Of a stretch of 64,000 nucleotides of DNA, positions 8,001 through 15,434 are shown in pieces. The notes under the pieces are model-generated. The model saw only the letters and a program-made list of their open reading frames with translations, ran no database searches and had not been told where the DNA came from. The stretch spans positions 2,277,001-2,341,000 of the forward strand of contig NZ_AP022839.1 of assembly GCF_011764505.1 (NCBI RefSeq), read 5' to 3'. This DNA comes from Legionella antarctica. GTDB lineage: Bacteria; Pseudomonadota; Gammaproteobacteria; Legionellales; Legionellaceae. Made by a program: the position numbers and the translations under genes. The stretch's first letter is position 1; each line of letters begins with the position of its first letter.

Positions 8001-9209
8001 TTACAAATGGATGTGATAATCTCCTTTCACGCCGACCACATCATAAATATGAATGGGGTAATCAAAACCCTTTGTTTTAACTCGCAGATGGCCATTAATC
8101 TCCAGTTCACTACTAGTTTCTAAATAAGTTGCCTCAGAAATTAATACCTGTCCCCCCAAACTAAAATCCTGAATACGTGATGATAAATTAACTGCTGTTC
8201 CGATAGCACTATATTGCATGCGTTTTTTTGAACCCACATTACCGACTACCGCCAAACCGGTATTCACTCCAACTCCCATCAGTAAGTTGGGCAATCCCTT
8301 CTTTTTATTGAGCACATTAACTTTTTTAAGTGTCAGTTGCATTTCAATAGCGCACGCTACAGCTCTTAAAGAGTCATCTTGAGTTGAATAAGGCGCACCA
8401 AAAATAACCATGATTGCATCGCCAATGAAGGAATAGATAGTCCCCTTATGTTTTTCAATAACATGAACCATTTTAGTAAAGTAGCTATTAAGAATAGTCA
8501 CTAATTGCTCTGCCGGAAGAGAGTCGGCCAGCGGTGTAAAATTTCTTAAATCGCTAAAAAGAATAGTGATTTTACACTCCTTACCACCGAGCTTTTGTTT
8601 TGTGTGTGAATCAAGAATTGACGATACTACATCGTCAGACATATAAAAACTAAATACTTGACGGATAAAATCATTTCGTAATTCCAATTGTTTTTTTATT
8701 TTTCTCAATAGGACATTAGCCTGTCGAAATGACAATTGCTCTTCAACCAACTCCGCCAATTCTTGCAAAATTTTCAACTGTTCAGGCTTTAGTTTCAAGG
8801 GCGCCTTATCAGCAACACAAAATGTTCCTACATTAAATCCCTTTGAATTAGCCAAGGGAATTCCTGCATAAAATCGAATAAAAGGAGATTTTTTTACAAG
8901 AGGGCTATTAATAAAACGCTTATCCAGAAGAGTGTCCGGTATAACCAAAGGTTCATTTTGCTGAATGGTATGATTGCAAAATGAAATGTTACGTGGGGTT
9001 TGCTTTGCACGTAAACCTCGTCGGGACTTAAACCATTGTCTTTGCTCATCCAAAAAAGCGATATAACCAATAGGTACATGAAGCAAGTCTGTAGCCAACT
9101 TAACAAGCCGGTCAAAGCGTTCTTCAGGCGAAGTATCCAAAATGTGCAGTTCATACAAAGCAGCAAGTCGTCTTATTTCATTATCATCTTCCTGGTCATA
9201 TTTTCGCAT
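8001..9209 (-). CDS. GAF-domain class III nucleotide cyclase
   Basis: The native start is taken as ATG 9209 (402 aa). The longer frame borrows its first 20 codons from the IS. A GAF domain covers about residues 10-160 (ILDTSPEERFDRLVKLA, ISFCNHTI, FYAGIPLANSKGFNVGTFCV), followed by a coiled linker and a cyclase domain at about 210-370. FSDLRNFT and GDAIMVIFGAP keep the metal-binding Asp residues. The usual base-recognition Lys is Ser (IYSFIGD) and the usual Asp is Thr (YSAIGTAVNLSSR), so the substrate is uncertain. No membrane segment is seen, so it is cytosolic. IS copy 2 sits 6 bp upstream and has separated the gene from its ribosome site. Confidence 0.87.
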   Translation of the reverse strand: MRKYDQEDDNEIRRLAALYELHILDTSPEERFDRLVKLATDLLHVPIGYIAFLDEQRQWFKSRRGLRAKQTPRNISFCNHTIQQNEPLVIPDTLLDKRFINSPLVKKSPFIRFYAGIPLANSKGFNVGTFCVADKAPLKLKPEQLKILQELAELVEEQLSFRQANVLLRKIKKQLELRNDFIRQVFSFYMSDDVVSSILDSHTKQKLGGKECKITILFSDLRNFTPLADSLPAEQLVTILNSYFTKMVHVIEKHKGTIYSFIGDAIMVIFGAPYSTQDDSLRAVACAIEMQLTLKKVNVLNKKKGLPNLLMGVGVNTGLAVVGNVGSKKRMQYSAIGTAVNLSSRIQDFSLGGQVLISEATYLETSSELEINGHLRVKTKGFDYPIHIYDVVGVKGDYHIHL

Positions 9210-9481
9210 AATAACTGATATGGGTCCGCATGTCTGGAACAAAATTAAGGAAAAATAAGAGCTATTCATCCATCATTTATAGTTAAAAATTCACTCAAAT
9301 TAACCTATTTAAACCTACTCAATACCGTATGAATAGTGATTGCTACTACGAATTGTCTTAGGTCATTTTACCACAACTCTATCAGAATGACTTATCCACA
9401 AGTCCACAGGTCAGGAGAGCTTCACTTTCTCGTATAGGCCTGTGGGCCTTGTGGGTAAGTCATGACGCTCTCATTTAGGGT

Positions 9482-10327
9482 TTATGGTCTTTTCCGGCCA
9501 TAATACACCTCTGCGGGCGTTAAATAATTAAAGGACTGGTGAAGCCTTCGGTTATTATAATACTCAAAATACTCCGTTAAGGCCAGCTCAACCTCTTCAA
9601 TTGTATCAAAATCATACCGGTAGATTTTTTCTTGCTTAACACTACGCCACAATCGCTCGATAAATATATTATCTAAATAACGTCCTCGCCCATCCATGCT
9701 GATAGAAATGTGGTGAGATTTTAGCGTATTTATCCAATCTTTTGAGGTAAATTGAGAACCCTGATCCGTGTTAAAGATCTCACAACGCGAATGCAGCAAA
9801 GCGTTTCTAAGCGCCTCAATACAAAATTCAGCCTCCATAGTAGGTGAAATAGCCCATCCAATCACATAACGACTATACCAGTCCATAATAGCTACTAAAT
9901 ACACATGCTTTCCTTTCATGCGGATGTAGGTGATATCTGCGGCCCAAACCTGATTTGGTTTGGTGATATCCACCTCTTTTAATAAATAAGGGAACACCTC
10001 ATGCTCCTTATTGGGAACGCTTGTATTTGGCTTTGGGTAAACAGTCGATAACCCCATCATTTCCATCAACTTTTTTACTCGACGTTTACCAACAGGATAG
10101 CCTACTTCTTTTGACAGCCATCTTGCCCGCTTAATTTTACCTTCACATGGATACTGCAGATAGTGCTCATCAAGTAGCGCCATAAGCGCTTCATCTTCGA
10201 CAGAAATGGGCTTGGCACTATAATAATAACTTGAAACAGGCAAGTCTAATAGCAAGCATTGTTCACGAATGGTGAGCTCGGCAAGAGGATCAATCATGAC
10301 GCGCTTTTCATCCAGACTAAAGTTCAT
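9482..10327 (-). CDS. IS3-family transposase OrfB, copy 2
   Basis: The 281-residue product is identical to OrfB of copy 1, with the DDE triad (VWAADITYI, FNTDQGSQF, FIERLWRS) complete. It reads towards the cyclase gene at 8001-9209. Confidence 0.95.
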   Translation of the reverse strand: MNFSLDEKRVMIDPLAELTIREQCLLLDLPVSSYYYSAKPISVEDEALMALLDEHYLQYPCEGKIKRARWLSKEVGYPVGKRRVKKLMEMMGLSTVYPKPNTSVPNKEHEVFPYLLKEVDITKPNQVWAADITYIRMKGKHVYLVAIMDWYSRYVIGWAISPTMEAEFCIEALRNALLHSRCEIFNTDQGSQFTSKDWINTLKSHHISISMDGRGRYLDNIFIERLWRSVKQEKIYRYDFDTIEEVELALTEYFEYYNNRRLHQSFNYLTPAEVYYGRKRP

Positions 10328-10601
10328 GCTTTTTTTTTAGCCAAGATAGCTGCGCTTGAAGTCGACCAATTTCTTGATATAATGCCTCAACAAGCTGCTC
10401 TTGGGACTTGGCTTCTTTTTCATTAGCCCCAGAGAATAAATCGTTAATGGCTTTGATGGCCGATTGCTTCCAAGTTTTTACCTGCGTTGCGTGAACACCG
10501 TATTCACTGGTAATTTGCGCTTGTGTGAGTTTCCCCTCAATCGCAGCTAGCGTTATTTTTGCCTTCTTGGCCGCCGTATAATAAGCTCGCTTTTTAGACA
10601 T
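10317..10601 (-). CDS. IS3-family transposase OrfA, copy 2
   Basis: The 94-residue product is identical to OrfA of copy 1. It overlaps orfB at the A-run slippery site and has AGAGGAG before the ATG. Confidence 0.95.
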   Translation of the reverse strand: MSKKRAYYTAAKKAKITLAAIEGKLTQAQITSEYGVHATQVKTWKQSAIKAINDLFSGANEKEAKSQEQLVEALYQEIGRLQAQLSWLKKKHEL

Positions 10602-10678
10602 TTTATTCTCCTCTTTGTATTAAGAAGAATAGCTCTTAAAAAACCTTTTTTTGTGTCCAGAAAACCGCGCCTATATTA

Positions 10679-11028
10679 AACCACCTCTTAAGAAGTTACC
10701 TAAATTTGCCAGCACCATAAGGACCCTTTGTTTGTATAAACAAAATAGATTAATTATTTGTTTATTATGTTATGTGCAAAGACGGTAACTTTGGATGCTT
10801 TTAATTCAGCAATATCTCTATATATAAATTTTAGACTATTCGCTCTGGTTAGCCATATGAGTATGAACCGTGTGAATTCAATACATACTGCTACTAAAGA
10901 ACATAATGACTTTAAAAACAACACCCTTCTGAACAAGATTGTTATGTGATTCAAGTGACTTTTATGACAAACTCTGGTATCAAAGCCTACTCGTTATAAA
11001 AATAATTTTTAGAGGAAATTATCCTGTG
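10679..11028. promoter_or_regulatory. intergenic region with the displaced leader of the GAF-cyclase gene
   Basis: There is no convincing gene here. The first bases carry, on the minus strand, the AAGAGGTG ribosome site that belonged to the cyclase now on the other side of IS copy 2; its promoter presumably lies further in. The plus strand leads to the symporter gene, with AGAGGA at 11011-11016. The remainder is AT-rich without clear motifs. Confidence 0.55.
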
Positions 11029-12294
11029 ATAACCTCATCATTCATAGCGATCAGAACCTATGCTGTTCCTATTTTATTGATTTCATCCATCCTCTTTGGC
11101 GGCCTGACAGGTTATTGGCTTGGCCCAAATGCCCATTTTTTAAAACCATTGGGGGAGCTGTTTCTCAATTTGATTTTTACAGCAGTTGTCCCTCTTATTT
11201 TTTTTAGTATTTCTTCTGCTATTGCTCAGGTGGGCTCTTTGAAAAAATTGGGTAGAATCGCATTCTATATGGCAGTTGTTTTTATATTTACTGGTGTTGT
11301 GGCAGCACTTTATGCGATCGTTATTGTAACTTTCTTTCCGCCTGGACAAGGTGTTTCTTTATATCTAACAATGCCTGAAAAAGTATCTACAGCCAGTTTT
11401 TCCAGTCACATTGCAGGCATTTTTACGGTTACTGATTTTTCAAAATTATTCTCTCACGAACACATCATGGCCTTAATCGTATTTTCAATTCTGGTTGGTC
11501 TTGCAGTAACCTGTTCACAAGAAAAAGGATCACTTTTTGCTACCTTTTTGCAAGCAGGTGAAGAAGTATTCATGCGTGTTTTTTCTCTTATTATGTATTA
11601 TGCTCCTATTGGTTTTTTTTCCTACTTTGCTGTTTTAGTCAGCGATCTTGGCCCTAACTTAATAGAAAATTATGTTCGAATTGCTGCCATTTATTATGCA
11701 GCTTCACTCATTTATTTTTTTGTTGCGTTTACCGGGTATGCTTATATGGCAGGACAAACTACAGGAATAAAATTGTTCTGGTCTAATGTCTTTCTGCCTA
11801 TGGTCACATCTATTGCAACCTGTAGCAGTGCAGCCAGTATTCCAGCAAATTTGTTGGCAACAAAATCCATGAGGGTCTCACCGGAAATTTATGAAACAGC
11901 CATACCTCTTGGGTCTATCATTCATAAAGACGGCTCTGTGATAGGAGGGGTTTTTAAAATTGCCTTCCTATTTGGTATTTTTCATCTGAACTTTACAGGC
12001 ACCCCCGTATTACTCACCGCTTTGGGTGTTTCTTTGTTAGTGGGGACAGTCATGGGTGCAATTCCCAGTGGTGGAATGCTTGGTGAATTATTGATCTTGA
12101 CTGTTTACGGATTTCCAGCATCATCATTGATAGCCATTGCCGCAATTAGCATTATTATCGATCCTATTGCAACCATGCTCAATGTCACAGGAAACAGTGT
12201 AAGTAATATGCTTATTGCCCGTTTAGTAGAAGGGAAAAAATGGCTCAGGATACAAAGCAATAGCGCAAAAGGCATCCCTAATCTAAATGAATAG
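11029..12294 (+). CDS. dicarboxylate/amino acid:cation symporter (DAACS family)
   Basis: The 421-residue product is a GltP/DctA-type secondary transporter of the inner membrane that takes up an acidic amino acid or dicarboxylate with H+ or Na+. About eight hydrophobic segments are seen from PILLISSILFGG on. The re-entrant-loop motif CSSAASIPANL, the GSIIHKDGS equivalent of the NMDGT region, and a C-terminal DPIATMLNVTGNS site are in the expected order. The GTG start at 11029 is preferred because AGAGGA lies upstream and the protein then begins close to the first helix; the longer frame adds 30 residues without family character. Substrate specificity cannot be told from the sequence alone. Confidence 0.87.
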   Translation: MTSSFIAIRTYAVPILLISSILFGGLTGYWLGPNAHFLKPLGELFLNLIFTAVVPLIFFSISSAIAQVGSLKKLGRIAFYMAVVFIFTGVVAALYAIVIVTFFPPGQGVSLYLTMPEKVSTASFSSHIAGIFTVTDFSKLFSHEHIMALIVFSILVGLAVTCSQEKGSLFATFLQAGEEVFMRVFSLIMYYAPIGFFSYFAVLVSDLGPNLIENYVRIAAIYYAASLIYFFVAFTGYAYMAGQTTGIKLFWSNVFLPMVTSIATCSSAASIPANLLATKSMRVSPEIYETAIPLGSIIHKDGSVIGGVFKIAFLFGIFHLNFTGTPVLLTALGVSLLVGTVMGAIPSGGMLGELLILTVYGFPASSLIAIAAISIIIDPIATMLNVTGNSVSNMLIARLVEGKKWLRIQSNSAKGIPNLNE

Positions 12295-12368
12295 CACGCT
12301 GAGATTGCCATTTACCTTATTTTAGTGCACTATTTCACTTTTATGAATTTGTACACATTGAGAGACCT

Positions 12369-12590
12369 ATGGCAAAAGAAGATCATATAGAAATGGCTGG
12401 TACCGTTATAGACACACTACCCAACACTATGTTTCGTGTTGAATTAGAAAATGGACATGTTGTTACTGCCCACATTTCTGGTCGCATGCGTAAAAATTAT
12501 ATTAGAATTCTAACCGGTGATAAAGTTAAAGTTGAACTAACGCCTTATGATTTATCTAAAGGCCGTATAATATTCCGTGATAAAAACTAG
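12369..12590 (+). CDS. infA: translation initiation factor IF-1
   Basis: This 73-residue S1/OB-fold protein blocks the ribosomal A site during initiation. It matches the universal IF-1 sequence almost throughout: [46 protein letters not shown], and a C-terminus of [10 protein letters not shown]. Length is exactly typical. It begins 74 bp after the symporter stop with GAGAG before the ATG, and has its own short intergenic region. Confidence 0.97.
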   Translation: MAKEDHIEMAGTVIDTLPNTMFRVELENGHVVTAHISGRMRKNYIRILTGDKVKVELTPYDLSKGRIIFRDKN

Positions 12591-12707
12591 TTTTCCTAAC
12601 TAGTTAAGTATTCGCTCTCTAACGAGCATGACCGCCTTGTTTGCTGTTAGTAGAGTATTAGCCTAAGTTGTGATCACCTATAGAAGAATAAACAATTTTC
12701 ATATCCA

Positions 12708-12818
12708 CTACGTACCGCGCTTTATGCGCGGTATCCAAAACGATATTTCTGTTTACTATGAAATCCTTGTCCAGCGATAAATATCCTCTGGATACTGCGC
12801 GTGAAGCGCAGTATGTAG
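12708..12818. repeat. two-arm REP-like palindrome (inverted pair of hairpins)
   Basis: Hairpin one is TACCGCGC-tttat-GCGCGGTA (12713-12733). Hairpin two is ATACTGCGC-gtgaa-GCGCAGTAT (12792-12814). The reverse complement of the second arm matches the first over about 40 bases including flanks (CTAC before, GTATCCA and later GATATTT after). A C-G pair in one stem is T-A in the other, so base pairing is preserved. The arrangement resembles a BIME, two REP units in opposite orientation. Confidence 0.75.
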
Positions 12819-12877
12819 GTTAGATTGTGTGAGGATCCTTTGGGGCTTGTCCTCGGGACGCAGTTTGTACTCTCTAA

Positions 12878-14236
12878 TTATTTACCTGCCACCATCATTT
12901 TTTCTAGTAAAACAGAGCCACATCGGGTAGAAATATTTGGATTAATATCATTGCCAACAGCAAGAATCATTTTAAACATTTCTTTTAAGTTTCCAGCAAT
13001 AGTGATTTCATCAACAGGATATTGAATAGCACCATCCTCTATCCAATAACCACTGGCCCCGCGTGAATAATCGCCTGTAATCCCATTAATTCCTTGCCCC
13101 ATCAGTTCAGTAACTAACAAACCTTTATTCATAGTCTTTATCAATTCGGTTAAATCACCCGCAGTAGGATCTATCGTTAAATTATGGACTCCATCGCTGT
13201 TGGCTGTTGTTTCTAATCCCATCCTGCGTGCTGAGTAACTACCAAGAACATATTGCTGTAAACGTCCCTTGTCTACCAGGAGATTGGCACGAGTAGGCAC
13301 GCCCTCGCTATCAAAAGGCGAGCTTCCCAAAGCTCCATTTAAGAAAGGCTGTTCGTAGATACGAATAAATTCAGGAAAAATTTGTTGCCCTATAGAATCC
13401 AATAAAAAAGAATTTTTCCTGTATAAATTACTGCCGCTTATCGCACCAATAAAACTTGAAAATAAACTACTGGAAACACGGGAAGAAAAAATAACAGGGG
13501 TTGTTTGGGTTTCAATTTGTTTTGAATGCAAACGACTAATTGCCTTTTCTACTGCATTTTGTGCTATTACCTTAATGTCCACTAAATCCAGAGCATTTCT
13601 AACGGTGGAATACTCATAATCCCGTTGCATTTCCTCCCCTTCTTTTGCTATCAACGAACAGCTGATACTGTGCCGGGTACTGTGGATAAATCCTTCTCCA
13701 CCATAGGTATTAGCGTATCCGTGATGCGATTCATACGAAGACACACTAACTCCATCAGAATTAGTAATCCGTTTATCCAGAGCCAAAGCGTGAGACTCGC
13801 ATTTTAATGCCATCTCTATTGCTTGTTGGGGTGTTATATTCCAAGGATGAAATAAATCAAGATCAGAATGATTTTTGGTCATCAATTCTTTATCAGCCAG
13901 GCCAAAGCACGGATCTTCTGCACTAACTCGAGCTATATCACATGCGGCTTTAACCAATGAGTCCAACGCAGCAGGTGATGTATCCGTACTACTGGCCCCC
14001 CCCTTGCGTTGGCCTATATAAACCGTTAAACCAACTCCCTTGTCTTCACTAAAGGCAACAGTTTCTACTTCGCCCATACGGACGTCAACAGAAAAGCCTC
14101 TATCGTTATTTACTGCAACAGCGGCATTAGTAGCGCCTTCTTTTTTTGCTAGTTCCAAAACATCATTCATTAATCGAGTTAATTCTGTTGTTGACTTATG
14201 TACTTCACAATTGTTATGTTGCGTTTTAATTTGCAT
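12878..14236 (-). CDS. pmbA: metalloprotease component PmbA/TldE
   Basis: The 452-residue product is the PmbA (TldE) partner of the TldD/TldE metalloprotease, which in E. coli processes microcin B17 and CcdA. Typical segments are NNDRGFSVDVRMGEVETVAFSED near the N-terminus, the central domain with YANTYGGEGF, and the C-terminal GMGINGITGDYSRGASGYW-like block (GQGINGITGDYSRGASG). PmbA lacks the HExxxH zinc motif of TldD, and none is seen here. ATG 14236 gives the usual length of about 450; the longer frame adds 24 residues overlapping the divergent neighbour's promoter. No tldD is in the window. Confidence 0.92.
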   Translation of the reverse strand: MQIKTQHNNCEVHKSTTELTRLMNDVLELAKKEGATNAAVAVNNDRGFSVDVRMGEVETVAFSEDKGVGLTVYIGQRKGGASSTDTSPAALDSLVKAACDIARVSAEDPCFGLADKELMTKNHSDLDLFHPWNITPQQAIEMALKCESHALALDKRITNSDGVSVSSYESHHGYANTYGGEGFIHSTRHSISCSLIAKEGEEMQRDYEYSTVRNALDLVDIKVIAQNAVEKAISRLHSKQIETQTTPVIFSSRVSSSLFSSFIGAISGSNLYRKNSFLLDSIGQQIFPEFIRIYEQPFLNGALGSSPFDSEGVPTRANLLVDKGRLQQYVLGSYSARRMGLETTANSDGVHNLTIDPTAGDLTELIKTMNKGLLVTELMGQGINGITGDYSRGASGYWIEDGAIQYPVDEITIAGNLKEMFKMILAVGNDINPNISTRCGSVLLEKMMVAGK

Positions 14237-14281
14237 AAGAGATTCCGTGGTGTTGAATGATGTACTTAAGGATACAATAAC

Positions 14282-15061
14282 ATGTCGTCGCAGACCAATG
14301 TTTATCATGCAAACAAAAGTTATTTATTAAATTTATTACTTTGTATTATCGGTTTGCTGCTTTGTACAAACTCTTATCCTTCCTCAGATGGGTGGCAAGA
14401 GCTAAGTTCAGGTATTGAATATCAGGATCTTGAGGGGGGATTATTAAAACCCTGGTCCCATATCCATGTTTTTCGCATTGATTTGGATAAAAATCAACTG
14501 GCCCTGGTTACAGCAAAAAATCTGGCATTAAAAAATGCCTCAGCCGATCAATTTGCCCAGCACAGTAACGCCTTGTTAAGCATCAACGGTGGCTTTTTTG
14601 ATCATGAATTTCACCCTCTCGGTCTCAGAATCAATAATAAAAAATTGGAAAATCCCCTCAAACGCATTAGTTGGTGGGGTATTTTCTATATAAAAAATAA
14701 TCGGCCCCATATTTCCAATGTCCGGCATTTTAATCATGACGACGAAATTGATTTTGCCGTACAAAGTGGTCCCAGACTACTGATTAAAGGGAAGATTCCA
14801 TCTCTTAAGCCTGGCGTTGCGGATAGGTCAGCTCTGGGTATAACAGCAAATGGGCAAGTGATTATTTTGGTCTCTACCAACTCCGCAATGACGACCAGGG
14901 ATCTTGCCAAAATGCTGAAAGGCCCTCCCCTCTATTGCACTGATGCAATTAATTTAGATGGAGGAAGCTCCAGTCAACTGTTCGCTCATATTGATTCATT
15001 CAGACTTAATGTTCATGGTTTTTCAAATGTTAGTGATGCAATTATTGTGAAAAAACATTAA
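14282..15061 (+). CDS. secreted phosphodiester glycosidase (NAGPA)-like protein
   Basis: The 259-residue protein has an N-terminal hydrophobic segment at about 14-28 (LLNLLLCIIGLLLC), acting as signal peptide or anchor, and then the NAGPA/DUF2233-type fold: INGGFFDHEFHPLG near residue 100, FAVQSGPRLL near 160, RSALGIT near 183, and the hallmark NLDGGSSSQL near 225. Family members cleave N-acetylglucosamine phosphodiesters or act in exopolysaccharide biology. The protein should work in the periplasm or outside. It diverges from pmbA with about 45 bp between the starts; AAGGA precedes the ATG. Confidence 0.82.
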   Translation: MSSQTNVYHANKSYLLNLLLCIIGLLLCTNSYPSSDGWQELSSGIEYQDLEGGLLKPWSHIHVFRIDLDKNQLALVTAKNLALKNASADQFAQHSNALLSINGGFFDHEFHPLGLRINNKKLENPLKRISWWGIFYIKNNRPHISNVRHFNHDDEIDFAVQSGPRLLIKGKIPSLKPGVADRSALGITANGQVIILVSTNSAMTTRDLAKMLKGPPLYCTDAINLDGGSSSQLFAHIDSFRLNVHGFSNVSDAIIVKKH

Positions 15062-15231
15062 TTGCTTTAGCTTTCATCATCCATTGTCTCCAGTCTTATC
15101 GGTCATCTTCAGAAAACTCTTTGAAGAATAAAACATATAAATTATTAATAAATTTATATTATTGTAACAAAGGACATGAAAACAAACGTTTATTTAGTTA
15201 TAAACACAACTTATTTTTTTTAACCCACAAC

Positions 15232-15240
15232 TTATCCACA
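15232..15240 (+). promoter_or_regulatory. DnaA-box sequence TTATCCACA
   Basis: This is an exact match to the strong DnaA box, about 195 bp before nrdA. In E. coli, DnaA binds the nrdAB promoter and ties dNTP supply to replication, so the position makes biological sense. A single 9-mer could also be chance. Confidence 0.5.
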
Positions 15241-15319
15241 ATATACCCCCAGACTTATTCTACTTATTTGAACAATTTATGGTTAAAAACACATTATCTT
15301 GTTTGATTTTAACAAAAAA

Positions 15320-15335
15320 CATCTATATATTGTGA
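15320..15335 (+). promoter_or_regulatory. NrdR-box-like palindrome
   Basis: CATCTATATATTGTGA fits the core of the NrdR consensus acaCwATATATwGtgt at all 11 central and right positions from the C onward. It lies 100 bp before nrdA. NrdR represses ribonucleotide reductase genes. A second box at the usual helical spacing is not obvious; a weaker candidate ends near 15390. Confidence 0.5.
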
Positions 15336-15434
15336 TATTCCGTAATAACTTAATTAAAAATTAGCTATACTACAAATAAACATATTGTCTAATTTTTATT
15401 CAATATAATAATAACCTATATTCGCGGAGATAAA

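Larger units (their letters stand above)
9216..10678 (-). mobile_element. IS3-family insertion sequence, copy 2 (1463 bp, target duplication AAC)
   Basis: It has the same termini and length as the other copies. AAC occurs on both sides (9213-9215 and 10679-10681). Removing the element joins the minus-strand sequence AAGAGGTG to GTTATTATG, that is, a good Shine-Dalgarno to the start codon of the cyclase. The transposase genes read in the same direction as that cyclase. Confidence 0.97.
15062..15434 (+). promoter_or_regulatory. nrdA upstream region
   Basis: This 373-bp AT-rich stretch holds no gene I would accept. It contains a perfect DnaA-box sequence and a good NrdR-like palindrome, listed separately, and ends with CGCGGAG before the nrdA ATG. 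Its length is consistent with a heavily regulated promoter. Confidence 0.6.

Noticed and set aside
3018..10678. Composite transposon formed by IS copies 1 and 2 carrying aat, cyclases and rhodanese
   Set aside because: The outer flanks do not form a common target duplication, and copy 2 has its own AAC duplication, so the copies inserted separately.
15121..15306. 61-codon frame upstream of nrdA
   Set aside because: The composition is typical of translated AT-rich regulatory DNA (Asn, Tyr, Leu, Lys), and it covers the DnaA-box region.
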